Shown here piece after piece: positions 1 to 7,420 of a DNA stretch of 64,000 nucleotides. This stretch comes from Streptomyces avermitilis MA-4680 = NBRC 14893 (GTDB lineage Bacteria > Actinomycetota > Actinomycetes > Streptomycetales > Streptomycetaceae). The notes beneath the pieces were generated by a model. It had not been told where the DNA came from. It did no database searches and saw only the letters and a program-made list of their open reading frames with translations. Each line of letters opens with the position of its first letter. Positions within the stretch are counted from its first letter, which is position 1. Both the position numbers and the translations under genes were made by a program. The stretch is taken from positions 1,240,001 to 1,304,000 of the forward strand of contig NC_003155.5 in the NCBI RefSeq assembly GCF_000009765.2, written 5' to 3'.

Positions 1-1
1 G

Positions 2-257
2 GCCGGGCAGCCCGTCACGGAGGCATATGTGATCGCCCACGGCCGGTTCACCCGCTACACCGCCGGCAAGTACGGCGAGGAGGAAACCATCGGGGTCGTC
101 ACCGACGGCGACCAGATGGGCGACGAGGCCATCGGCCAGTCGGACCCTCTGTGGCTGAGCTCGGTCCGGGCCGAGACGGCGGGCGTGGTGCTCGTGCTCC
201 CCTGGGACGTCGTCACGGAGTTCACCGAGCGGGTGCCGTCCCTCGCGGCGCACCTAG
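2..257 (+). pseudogene. Family 2B encapsulin shell protein, 5' fragment (cNMP-binding domain part), interrupted by transposons
   Basis: This is the cyclic-nucleotide-binding part of a family 2B encapsulin, the shell protein that in Streptomyces is encoded next to 2-methylisoborneol synthase and packages that terpene cyclase. The reading frame is open from the window edge (codons from base 2), so the N-terminus lies outside. Visible residues such as AHGRFTRYTAGKYGEEETIG and the following GDQMGDEAI match the beta-roll of these EshA-like proteins. The frame runs to CAC CTA at 251-256 and is then broken by mobile DNA at CTAG (254-257). The gene resumes exactly at the second CTAG (4891-4894): joining them gives an unbroken frame reading [16 protein letters not shown] and on into the shell domain. 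Gene identity is from family knowledge; the break is seen directly. Confidence 0.88.
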
Positions 258-273
258 TAGGGCTCCGTTAGGT
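258..273 (+). repeat. Left terminal inverted repeat of the IS701-family element
   Basis: TAGGGCTCCGTTAGGT, preceded by CTAG at 254-257. Confidence 0.93.
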
Positions 274-309
274 CTGTCTCGCGGTCCTGTTTGGGGGCAT
301 GTTGAAGGT

Positions 310-1584
310 GTGGATGCACATGAAGTGAACCGTGCTCGGGCGACGTTGGCATTATTCGTGGCTGACGTGTTCGCGTCGGTGCCGCGTAAGGACCAGCGGG
401 CGAAGGGCGACTGCTATCTGCGGGGGCTGATGCTGGACGGACGGCGTAAGTCGATCCAGCCGATGGCAGAGCGGCTGCCGGATGGCAACGAGCAGAACCT
501 GCAGCAGTTCGTGAACCAGTCGACCTGGGATCCGGTGCCGGTGCGGCGGCGGATCGCGGAGCGGATGGTGGCGCAGATCGGCCCGGATGCCTGGGCGGTC
601 GATGACGTGTCGTTCCCCAAGGACGGCAAGATGTCGGTCGCGGTCGCGCACCAGTACTGCGGGGCGCTGGGCAAGCAGGCCAACTGCCAGGTCGCGGTGA
701 GCGTGCACGCGGTCTCCGACACTGCCTCCTGCCCGCTGCAGTGGCGGTTGTTCGTGCCCCAGGAGTGGGCGCACGACGCGCCACGGCGGCAGAAGACCGG
801 GATACCGCCAGAGGTCGGGCACCGGGAGAAGTGGCGCCTGGCTCTGGACATCTTCGACGAGCTGGCCGGGTGGGGGCTGGTGCCGCCGGTGGTGGTGGCC
901 GACGCCGGCTACGGGCAGAACGCCGACTTCCGCGACGGCCTGGACGGCCGGGGCATCGGCTATGTCGCGGCCATCCGCTCGGATGTGACCGTCCATCCGC
1001 ACGATGCCGAGCCTTTCGCGCCGCCCTGGTCGGGCAACGGCCGCAAGCCCCAGCCCCGCTACCGCGACAAGCCGTCCTCGGTGGCGGCGCTGGCGACCGG
1101 CCACGGGCGGCAGGCCTTCACCGAGGTGACCTGGCGGGAAGGCTCCCGCGGACCGATGCGCTCGCATTTCCTGTCCCTGCGGGTGCGGCCGGCCGGGGTC
1201 AAATCCCGACGCCTCGCCCAGGCCGCCGCCACAGACGAAAACTGCTGGGACGGTGTCCTGCCCGAGGTCACACTGCTGGTCGAATGGCCCGAAGGCGCCG
1301 AGGCGCCCACCGACTACTGGCTGTCCAACCTGCCCGACACGCTCTCCCTCGCCGAACTGGTCCGCCTGGCGAAGATCCGCTGGCGCATCGAGCACGACTA
1401 CCGCGAACTCAAGCACGGCCTCGGCCTGGACCACTTCGAGGGCCGCTCCTGGACCGGCTGGCACCACCACGTCTCCCTGGTCACCGCCGCCCACGCGTTC
1501 CTCACCGAACAGCGTCTGGCCCCAAAAGCCGGTACAGCGGACTCACCCTCTACCAGACCCTCGACGCCATCCAGGACCTGCTGA
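310..1584 (+). CDS. IS701-family transposase (DDE type), C-terminus out of frame
   Basis: This is the transposase of the surrounding IS. The GTG at 310 gives a protein starting VDAHEVNRARATLALFVADV; GTG 325 is an alternative. Family hallmarks are AVDDVSFPKDGK, VVADAGYGQN and the RWRIEHDYRELKHGLGLDHFEGR block holding the catalytic Glu, so a DDE core is present. In this frame the protein ends with an unrelated tail after APKAG. The expected C-terminus (GLTLYQTLDAIQDLL, then a CTTC pair) continues in the -1 frame up to a TAA at 1671-1673 inside the right inverted repeat. One missing G near 1540 would restore the family reading AGTAGLTLYQ. A C CCA AAA heptamer at 1521-1527 is also a textbook -1 slippery site, but loss of one base explains the data more simply. 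Activity is uncertain. Confidence 0.88.
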   Translation: MDAHEVNRARATLALFVADVFASVPRKDQRAKGDCYLRGLMLDGRRKSIQPMAERLPDGNEQNLQQFVNQSTWDPVPVRRRIAERMVAQIGPDAWAVDDVSFPKDGKMSVAVAHQYCGALGKQANCQVAVSVHAVSDTASCPLQWRLFVPQEWAHDAPRRQKTGIPPEVGHREKWRLALDIFDELAGWGLVPPVVVADAGYGQNADFRDGLDGRGIGYVAAIRSDVTVHPHDAEPFAPPWSGNGRKPQPRYRDKPSSVAALATGHGRQAFTEVTWREGSRGPMRSHFLSLRVRPAGVKSRRLAQAAATDENCWDGVLPEVTLLVEWPEGAEAPTDYWLSNLPDTLSLAELVRLAKIRWRIEHDYRELKHGLGLDHFEGRSWTGWHHHVSLVTAAHAFLTEQRLAPKAGTADSPSTRPSTPSRTC

Positions 1585-1667
1585 ACTGCTGGAGCGGCAC
1601 CTGCACCACCTGCCACCGCCCCCTGCCCAAAACATCCACCACCAGCCACAACCCAAGAGCCAGAGCA

Positions 1668-1683
1668 ACCTAACGGAGCCCTA
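1668..1683 (-). repeat. Right terminal inverted repeat of the IS701-family element
   Basis: Exact complement of 258-273, followed by CTAG at 1684-1687. The transposase frame's expected stop (1671-1673) lies inside it. Confidence 0.93.
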
Positions 1684-2702
1684 CTAGGTGTATGAGGACA
1701 GGACGTTGGTGACGGTCATGGGCAGGCGGATTGCCGGTGGCTGGTTTCCAGCTGCCCCGTGTGGGCGGTGGTAGTTGTAGTGGATGTTCCAGACGCGGAG
1801 CGCATCTGAGCGTTCTTGCTCGCATTGCCAGCTCCGGGCGTAGAGGAATTCCTCGGCGAGGATGCGGTGGTACCGCTCCACTTTGCCGTTGTGGCGAGGT
1901 GTGTATGGGGTGATGCGTTGGTGCCGTGCTCCAAGCAGCGCGCGAGCGAAGGCATCGGCTCGGTAGCAGGCTCCGTTGTCGGTGACGATCCGCTCGATGG
2001 TGGTGATGCCATGCGCTGCGAACCAGACGCGAGCGCGGTGCATGAATGCAATGGCGGTGGTGGCCTTCTCGTTTGGCAGTGCCTCGGTGTAGGCCAGACG
2101 CGAAAAGCCGTCGATGGCGGAGTGCAGGTAGATGTAGCCGCGACGGCCGGTTCGGCGTTTCTGCCGTTCTGCAGATTTGGCCTGCGTGCTTCCGCGGCCG
2201 TGGACTCGCCAGCCTCCGCCATCGGGGATGCGGCCGGCTTTCTTGACGTCGATGTGCACCATGTGACCCGGGCGGTGGGCGATGATCTGCCGCGCTGTGC
2301 GGTTGGACTCCCCGTCCGGATCGATGAACCGACGGCGACTCAGCCCGAGCTGTTCCAGATGTCGCGTGATGGTCCGGCGACTGATCTGGATGCCCTGGGC
2401 CGAGAGTTCGAAGGTGATGCGTGCTGCGGACCACTTGTGTTCCCGGCGCAGCCGCTCGATTTGCTCCACTACCGCGCCGGCGTGGCTGTCGGTTGGTGGC
2501 GAGGCGCGGAGGACCGGTCGTGCAGGCCAAGTTCACCGTAGCGGCGGAACCGGTTTACCCATTTCGACGCGCACGCTCTTGAGATCCCCATCTCCGCGGC
2601 CACGTGGGCGATCGGGCGCGACTTACAGCGTTCGACGAGGCGGCGCCGGCCTTCAACAGACAGCGGGGCGTTGCGGTGAAGCGACGGTCTCTTCCCGGTC
2701 AT
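1684..2702 (-). pseudogene. IS481-family transposase, frameshifted
   Basis: The N-terminal half starts at ATG 2702 (MTGKRPSLHRNAPLSVEGRR). It overlaps the yczE stop as ATGA, so the two genes are translationally coupled. It contains a helix-turn-helix (HVAAEMGISRACASKWVNRF) and stops at TAG 2469-2471. The catalytic half continues in another frame from GTG 2469 (VEQIERLRREHKWSAARI) to 1684 and holds the integrase core: HIDVKKAGRIP, HSAIDGFSRL, VTDNGACYRAD and TPRHNGKVERYHR. Stop and restart overlap as TAGTG. One extra G there would give the continuous family reading TPARVVEQIERL. It is therefore either a one-base deletion or a coupled two-ORF arrangement. IS481 transposases are normally a single ORF, so I favour a frameshift; the element would then be immobile without help in trans. 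Confidence 0.83.
1688..1714 (+). repeat. Left terminal inverted repeat of the IS481-family transposon
   Basis: Begins GTGTATGAGG and contains GGACGTTGGTGACG. It matches the complement of 4864-4890 at 19 of 27 positions. Confidence 0.8.
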
Positions 2703-3340
2703 CGGGTGTGCCGTGTGGGTGCAGAGACAGCAGGAAGGTGAACCGCTACCAGCGGCAGGAAGCAGCCTACGAGGGGCCCCATGCACAGTGCGATAAGCAC
2801 AGTGCCGACCCCGACGGTTCCACCCAGAAGCCAGCCGACGCAGGCAACAGCGACTTCGATGCCGGTGCGCACAAGGGCGACGGGCAGGTGGGTGAGCCGA
2901 ACGAGTCCGGTCATGATGCCGTCGCGTGGTCCCGACCCAAACTGCGCGCCGAGGTAGAGCGCGTCAAAGAATGCCAGAGCGACAAGGCCGAGGGCGAGAT
3001 ATCCGATCTCGGCGAGTGGCCCCTGTGGGTTGGGGAGCACAGTCGCGGTGGCATCTGCGGCGAAGCCGACGATCGCGACGTTGAGGAGCGTGCCAAGCCC
3101 GGGCAGTTCTCGCAGGGGGATCCATGCAATAAGCACAAGCAGCGAGATCAGGTTTGTCGCCCAACCGAACGAGATATCGAGGGATTTGGCGGTGCCTTCT
3201 GTGAGCACGTTCCAGCTGGCTGCGCCAAGCCCGGACTGGACGAGCAGCATGACGGAGGCCCCGTATCCCATCAAGCCGAGCAGGAGCTGGGGGATCCGAC
3301 GTGCCTTTCCGGCCGCCCGGACCTGGGCGAATGCGTTCAT
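2699..3340 (-). CDS. yczE: YczE/YyaS/YitT-family membrane protein, transposon passenger
   Basis: This is a 213-residue integral membrane protein with about five hydrophobic segments. The family-like core includes LLLGLMGYGASVMLLVQSGL near the N-terminus, WIPLRELPGLGTLLNV, GSGPRDGIMTGL and GGTVGVGTVLIALCMGPL. YczE proteins are commonly encoded beside a MocR-type regulator (YczR), as here, where the regulator is divergent. The transport substrate is unknown. The chosen start is ATG 3340, just ahead of the first hydrophobic segment; ATG 3409 would add 23 residues. Neither has a convincing ribosome-binding site. The stop overlaps the start of the IS481 transposase (ATGA), so the passenger and transposase form one transcription unit, unusual for a simple IS. 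Confidence 0.75.
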   Translation of the reverse strand: MNAFAQVRAAGKARRIPQLLLGLMGYGASVMLLVQSGLGAASWNVLTEGTAKSLDISFGWATNLISLLVLIAWIPLRELPGLGTLLNVAIVGFAADATATVLPNPQGPLAEIGYLALGLVALAFFDALYLGAQFGSGPRDGIMTGLVRLTHLPVALVRTGIEVAVACVGWLLGGTVGVGTVLIALCMGPLVGCFLPLVAVHLPAVSAPTRHTR

Positions 3341-3424
3341 GTGCGGTAGTACGGGTGGGTCGTGACGAGCCGGGACGGAGGTGTGCGTCGTGGAAGCGGG
3401 AGGTGCCATATGGCGAGTCTCTTG

Positions 3425-3458
3425 GCCATCTGGTCCTGGATTCCATAGCCAGATTGGC
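3425..3458. promoter_or_regulatory. Candidate YczR binding site between divergent yczE and yczR
   Basis: GCCATCTGG (3425-3433) and CCAGATTGGC (3449-3458) form a near-perfect inverted repeat, one base longer in one arm, in the short gap between the two divergent genes. TAGGCT at 3456-3461, about 10 bases before the yczR GTG, could be a -10 box of a leaderless transcript. MocR regulators often control a divergent partner. Assignment rests on position and symmetry only. Confidence 0.4.
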
Positions 3459-3470
3459 TAGGCTGGTTCG

Positions 3471-4862
3471 GTGAAAATCAGCTCGCACGCGGTAGCGGGG
3501 ATGTTGGGGACCTGGCAGGAGGGGCCGGGGCCGGCGCATCAACGTCTCTCCGACAGGCTGCGTCTGCTCATCCTGGATGGACGCCTCTTTCTTGGTGCGG
3601 CCCTGCCGAGTGAGCGTGACCTGGCTGTCGCGCTCGGCACCAGCAGGACCACCGTCGGTACCGCGTTCCGCACGCTGGTCGAGCACGGATACCTCGCCAC
3701 ACAGGCGCGTACCAGGGCGACGGTACGACTGCCTGATGACACCACTCCCGAGCACTTGGTCGGCACGGACGCAGAGACCATCGACCTGTCTTTTGCCGCG
3801 CCGGCTGCGCCCGTAGAAATCCTCCACGCCGCGTTCGCGACGGCTCTCGAACAGCTGCCACGTCATTTCGAGCGGCACGGCTACGACCGATACGGCACCG
3901 CTGAGCTGCGCGAAGCAGTCGCCCGATGGTATCAGCGGAGAGGACTGCCCACCCGGCCCGATCACATCCTGATCACCAACGGCGCGCAGCACGCTCTAGC
4001 GCTTCTGACGCGCGTACTCCTGTCGCCACGCGACAAAGTCCTCATCGACCATCCGACCTACCCGCACGCGATCACGACGTTCACTCAAGCGCGCGCCCGT
4101 CTTCTACCCGTCGCCGTGACGTCTTCCGGCTGGGACACCGAGCAACTCCAAGCAGCAGGGCAAGCCGCGAATCTGGCCTACCTGATACCTGACTTTCACA
4201 ACCCGACCGGGATGTGCATGCCCACGAGCGTGCGCCAACAGCTCAGGCTCGCGTGTCCCACTGTCGTCGACGAGACGATGACCGATCTGGCTCTGGACGT
4301 TCCGAGCCCCGAACCCCTCGCGCTGCACATGCCGACGGCCATCAGCATCGGCTCCGTGTCCAAGAGCGTCTGGGGCGGCCTACGCACAGGCTGGATTCGC
4401 GCGCTGCCCTCTCTCCTGGAACGTGTCGAACAAGCCCGTCCCACCACAGACCTCGGCACCCCCGTCGTAGAACAGCTCGCCACAGCCGTCCTCCTGAACG
4501 AGCACCAGACCCAGCGGCCCGACACGCTCCAGCAACTCAGATCGCAACGTGACGCCCTGTGGCAAGCACTCACCGAACACCTACCGAACGTCCACGCCCC
4601 GCAGCCAGCTGGCGGCGTGACGCTATGGGCAGCCTTCCCCGGGCCCGTCAGCTCGCGGCTGGCAGCCATGGCGCCTGACCACGGAGTGACCATCGCGGCC
4701 GGCCCACGATTCGGGATCGGAGGCGCGTTCGAACGCAACATCCGACTGCCGTACACGCTCCCTTCGAGTCAACTAGCCCAGGCAATCCGCAGACTCGCGC
4801 AGGCAGCACAGGCACTCGCACAAGGCGCTACCGGTACTCACACCCTCGCGCCCATCGCATGA
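3471..4862 (+). CDS. yczR: MocR-family (GntR wHTH plus aminotransferase-fold) regulator, YczR-like, transposon passenger
   Basis: A 463-residue fusion of an N-terminal GntR-type winged helix ([23 protein letters not shown], about residues 45-70) to a class I aminotransferase-like domain. PLP-site features are present: [15 protein letters not shown], the Schiff-base Lys in [10 protein letters not shown] and the following RTGWIRA arginine. Length and order fit MocR regulators, which sense PLP or an amino-compound adduct. A YczE membrane protein lies divergently upstream, the classic YczR/YczE pairing. The GTG at 3471 has no clear Shine-Dalgarno and may be leaderless. The stop (4860-4862) abuts the right inverted repeat of the IS481-family transposon, so the gene is cargo. 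It appears intact. Confidence 0.85.
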   Translation: MKISSHAVAGMLGTWQEGPGPAHQRLSDRLRLLILDGRLFLGAALPSERDLAVALGTSRTTVGTAFRTLVEHGYLATQARTRATVRLPDDTTPEHLVGTDAETIDLSFAAPAAPVEILHAAFATALEQLPRHFERHGYDRYGTAELREAVARWYQRRGLPTRPDHILITNGAQHALALLTRVLLSPRDKVLIDHPTYPHAITTFTQARARLLPVAVTSSGWDTEQLQAAGQAANLAYLIPDFHNPTGMCMPTSVRQQLRLACPTVVDETMTDLALDVPSPEPLALHMPTAISIGSVSKSVWGGLRTGWIRALPSLLERVEQARPTTDLGTPVVEQLATAVLLNEHQTQRPDTLQQLRSQRDALWQALTEHLPNVHAPQPAGGVTLWAAFPGPVSSRLAAMAPDHGVTIAAGPRFGIGGAFERNIRLPYTLPSSQLAQAIRRLAQAAQALAQGATGTHTLAPIA

Positions 4863-4863
4863 G

Positions 4864-4890
4864 CGTCAACAACGTCATGACGCGCAACAC
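4864..4890 (-). repeat. Right terminal inverted repeat of the IS481-family transposon
   Basis: Complement begins GTGTTGCGCG and contains GACGTTGTTGACG. It is followed by CTAG at 4891-4894, the third copy of the target tetranucleotide. Confidence 0.8.
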
Positions 4891-5675
4891 CTAGATGCCT
4901 ATGCCGAGCGGCAGCGACGGCCCATGAACCGCAAGGGCGAGGCCGACGTCCCGGTGCAGGCCGGTCACGTGGGCGAGCCGTCCTTGAACGGCGGCTTCGT
5001 CGACTACGACCTCGCCCCGCGCGAATACGAGTTGTCCCTCACCCAGACCGTGCTGCGCGTACACACCCGGGTCGCGGATCTCTACAACGAGCCGATGAAC
5101 CAGACCGAGCAGCAACTCCGCCTGACCATCGAGGAGATCCGCGAGCGCCAGGAGTGGGAGCTCCTCAACAACCGCGAATTCGGGCTGCTGCACAACGCCG
5201 ACTACGGCCAGCGCATCAGCACGTTCACCGGCCCGCCCACTCCGGACGATCTCGACGAGCTGCTCTGCATGCGCCGCAAGACCCGGCTCTTCCTCGCCCA
5301 CCCGAAGGCCATCGCGGCCTTCTTCCGGCAGTGCAACCGGCGCGGCCTGGTGCCCGGCACCGCGAACATCGACGGGCACGAGCTGCCCGCCGGCGCGGCG
5401 TCCCGTTGCTCCCCTGCGGCAAGATCCCGGTCACCCCGCAGCACACCAGCAGCATCATCGCGCTGCGCACCGGGGAGGCCGACCAAGGCGTCATCGGCCT
5501 CTATCAGACCGGCATCCCGGAGGAGTACCAGCCCGGTCTGAACGTGCGGTTCATGGGCATCGACACCGCCGCGATCATCCGCTACCTCGTCACCGCCCAC
5601 TTCTCGCTGGCCATCCTCGTCCCGGACGCGGCGGGGATCCTGGAAAACGTACAGATCGGCCGGACCGCCGAATGA
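4891..5675 (+). pseudogene. Family 2B encapsulin shell protein, 3' fragment (shell domain), frameshifted
   Basis: This is the HK97-fold shell-domain half of the encapsulin begun at the left edge. The first in-frame codons after CTAG read [20 protein letters not shown]. Next come the family-typical [52 protein letters not shown] and [12 protein letters not shown]. Near 5391 the frame changes: GCC GGC GCG replaces the expected GCC TGG CGC, so one base (the T of a Trp codon) appears lost. The remainder, [20 protein letters not shown] to [12 protein letters not shown], is in the next frame and ends at TGA 5673-5675, 4 bp before the synthase ATG. In intact systems the cargo is 2-MIB synthase. This copy cannot make a shell as sequenced. 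Confidence 0.9.
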
Positions 5676-5679
5676 CGGG

Positions 5680-6412
5680 ATGGAGCACCGAATGAGCGCG
5701 TCACCGCTTCCCGGTACCTCGTTCGCGCCGCCGGGACCGCACGACATCGCCGGCACCGTGCGGGCCCGGCGTGGCGGGGCGATCCCCGGGCTCAGGTATC
5801 GGCCGGCGGTCCCCGCCGATCCCGCGAAGGTCGCGGAGACCGATCGCAGGCTGGAGGCATGGGCCCGCCGGCTCGACGTGTTCCCCGAGGCGTGGTTCGG
5901 GGATTTCGCGGGGTTCCAGTTCGGCCGGGCCGTGGTGCTCCAGCACCCGGGTGCCGCGGACGTGGAGCGCCTCACCGTCGCCGGCAAACTGCTGCTCGCC
6001 GAGAACATCGTCGACGACTGCTACTGCGAGGACCGGGGTGGTTCACCGCGCGGTCTCGGCGGCCGGCTGATCACGGCCCAGTCCGCGATCGACCCCTACC
6101 ACGGCACTCCCGAGGCGGAGGAGCAGTGGCGGCACGGCATGCAGGCCGACGGGCCGCTGCGCTCGTACCACTGGGCCGTCAAGGACTACGCCACCCTCGC
6201 CACGCCCAGCCAGACGGACCGCCTCGTCCACGACATCGCCCGGCTGCACCTGGGGTACCTCGCCGAGGCGGCCTGGGCGGAGACACGCCATGTGCCGCGG
6301 GTGTGGGAGTACCTGGTGATGCGGCAGTTCAACAACTTCCGTCCCTGTCTGTCCATCGTCGAGGTGGCATGCCACCAACACCCACCGCTACCACCTGCCG
6401 AACTACTGGTAA
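5680..6412 (+). pseudogene. 2-methylisoborneol synthase with a large internal deletion
   Basis: A class I terpene cyclase that converts 2-methyl-GPP to 2-methylisoborneol. The N-terminal part is recognisable, including the first metal motif DDCYCED within AENIVDDCYCEDRGGSPRGL and the block VWEYLVMRQFNNFRPCLSIV. Immediately after SIVE the sequence jumps, in a different frame, to WHATNTHRYHLPNYW and TAA (6365-6412), which is the extreme C-terminus of this family. From the family's usual length (about 440 residues), some 120-130 residues are missing, including the NSE (ND..S..KE) magnesium triad. The frame upstream of the junction otherwise runs on into the methyltransferase gene. Starts are ATG 5680 or ATG 5692. 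Loss of the second metal site makes the enzyme non-functional. Confidence 0.92.
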
Positions 6413-6454
6413 CCACTACTGACAGTACGTCAAATGCACTGCGAGGAGCCACTG

Positions 6455-7330
6455 TTGACCACCGCCCCCGACGCCGTCACGGCAGCACCGGTACCGACCC
6501 AGTCCACGTACCAGTCCCGCGTCGCGGACTACTGGAACGCCGAGGAGAACCCGGTCAACCTCGAACTCGGCAAGATCGACGATCTGTACCACCACCACTA
6601 CGGGGTCGGGGCCGTCGACTACTCCGTGCTCGACGAGCCCGACCCCTCGCGGCGCCACGAGAGGATCACCGCCGAGCTGCACCGACTGGAACACGCCCAG
6701 GCCGAACTGCTGGCCGGCCACCTCAGCCCCCTCTCCCCCGCCGACCGCGTCTTCGACGCCGGCTGCGGTCGCGGCGGCGGCAGCGTCGTGGCGCACCTGC
6801 GGTACGGCTGCCACGCCGACGGCGTCACGATCTCCGCCAAGCAGGCCGACTTCGCCAACGAACAGGCCCGCAAGCGGGACATCGGCGACAAGGTGCGCTA
6901 CCACCACCGCAACATGCTCGACACGGGCCTGCCGACCGGGGCGTTCGCGGCCTCGTGGAACAACGAATCCACCATGTACGTCGAGCTGGAGCTGCTGTTC
7001 GCCGAACATGCCAGGCTGCTGCGTCGCGGCGGACGCTGTGCGGTGATCATCGGGTGCTACAACGACACCTACGGGAGGGCCTCACGCGAAGTGTCCCTCA
7101 TCAACGCCCACTACATCTGCGACATCCATCCACGGTCGGCATACTTCCGGGCCATGGCCCGCAACCGGCTGGTCCCCGTGCACGTCGAGGATCTCACCGG
7201 AGCCGCGCTGTCCTACTGGGAGCTGCGCAAGCGGTCCGACCGGCTGGCCACCGGCATCGAGGACTCGTTCCGGACCGCGTACAAGAACGGCAGCTTCCAG
7301 TACCTGCTGATCGTGGCCGACCGCGTCTGA
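6455..7330 (+). CDS. Geranyl diphosphate 2-C-methyltransferase
   Basis: The SAM-dependent enzyme that methylates GPP at C2, the first committed step to 2-methylisoborneol. The SAM loop is DAGCGRGGGSVVAH. Other family blocks are YHHHYGVGAVD near the N-terminus, ASWNNESTMYVELELLF, INAHYICDIHPR, LSYWELRKRS and the C-terminal GSFQYLLIVADRV. About 291 residues matches the family. TTG 6455 is chosen because GAGGAG lies 7 bases upstream; an in-frame ATG at 6434 has no ribosome-binding site. It is the last gene of the encapsulin-synthase-methyltransferase operon and the only one still intact, so its product would have no cyclase to feed. Confidence 0.88.
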   Translation: MTTAPDAVTAAPVPTQSTYQSRVADYWNAEENPVNLELGKIDDLYHHHYGVGAVDYSVLDEPDPSRRHERITAELHRLEHAQAELLAGHLSPLSPADRVFDAGCGRGGGSVVAHLRYGCHADGVTISAKQADFANEQARKRDIGDKVRYHHRNMLDTGLPTGAFAASWNNESTMYVELELLFAEHARLLRRGGRCAVIIGCYNDTYGRASREVSLINAHYICDIHPRSAYFRAMARNRLVPVHVEDLTGAALSYWELRKRSDRLATGIEDSFRTAYKNGSFQYLLIVADRV

Positions 7331-7420
7331 GGCCACAGAACGCCGCCCCTGTCCCGCCGCCGCGGCACGACGGCGGACCAGGTGTACGTCCCCCGGGGGA
7401 GGGCCACTGTCCGACAGATG

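Larger units (their letters stand above)
258..1683 (+). mobile_element. IS701-family insertion sequence, 1,426 bp, with perfect 16-bp inverted repeats and CTAG target duplication
   Basis: The ends are TAGGGCTCCGTTAGGT at 258-273 and its exact complement at 1668-1683. CTAG flanks both sides (254-257 and 1684-1687), which is the 4-bp target duplication expected of IS701-family elements. One transposase gene fills the element. It sits in the linker between the nucleotide-binding and shell domains of the encapsulin gene, and its right-hand CTAG is also the left-hand CTAG of the next transposon. The two elements therefore abut without any host sequence between them. Confidence 0.93.
1688..4890. 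mobile_element. IS481-family transposon carrying yczE and yczR as passenger genes (3,203 bp, CTAG target duplication)
   Basis: The outer ends form an imperfect inverted repeat: from 1688 inward and from 4890 inward (complement), 19 of the first 27 bases agree, including GTGT at the tip and GACGTTG-TGACG further in. CTAG lies just outside each end (1684-1687 and 4891-4894). IS481 elements are known to target NCTAGN. Inside are an IS481-type transposase (minus), a YczE membrane protein (minus, stop overlapping the transposase start as ATGA) and a divergent MocR/GntR regulator whose stop codon is one base from the right repeat. I found no alternative inverted-repeat end just beyond the transposase gene, so the two extra genes belong to the element rather than to the host. 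This would be a transporter-type IS. Confidence 0.82.

Noticed and set aside
2703-2760. A simple IS481 ending just after its transposase gene
   Set aside because: No sequence here matches the left inverted repeat, whereas 4864-4890 matches at 19 of 27 bases and is followed by CTAG.
7331-7420. Terminator between the methyltransferase and DUF5682 genes
   Set aside because: Only short, imperfect GC-rich pairings (CCGCCG with CGGCGG) are present, too weak to call.
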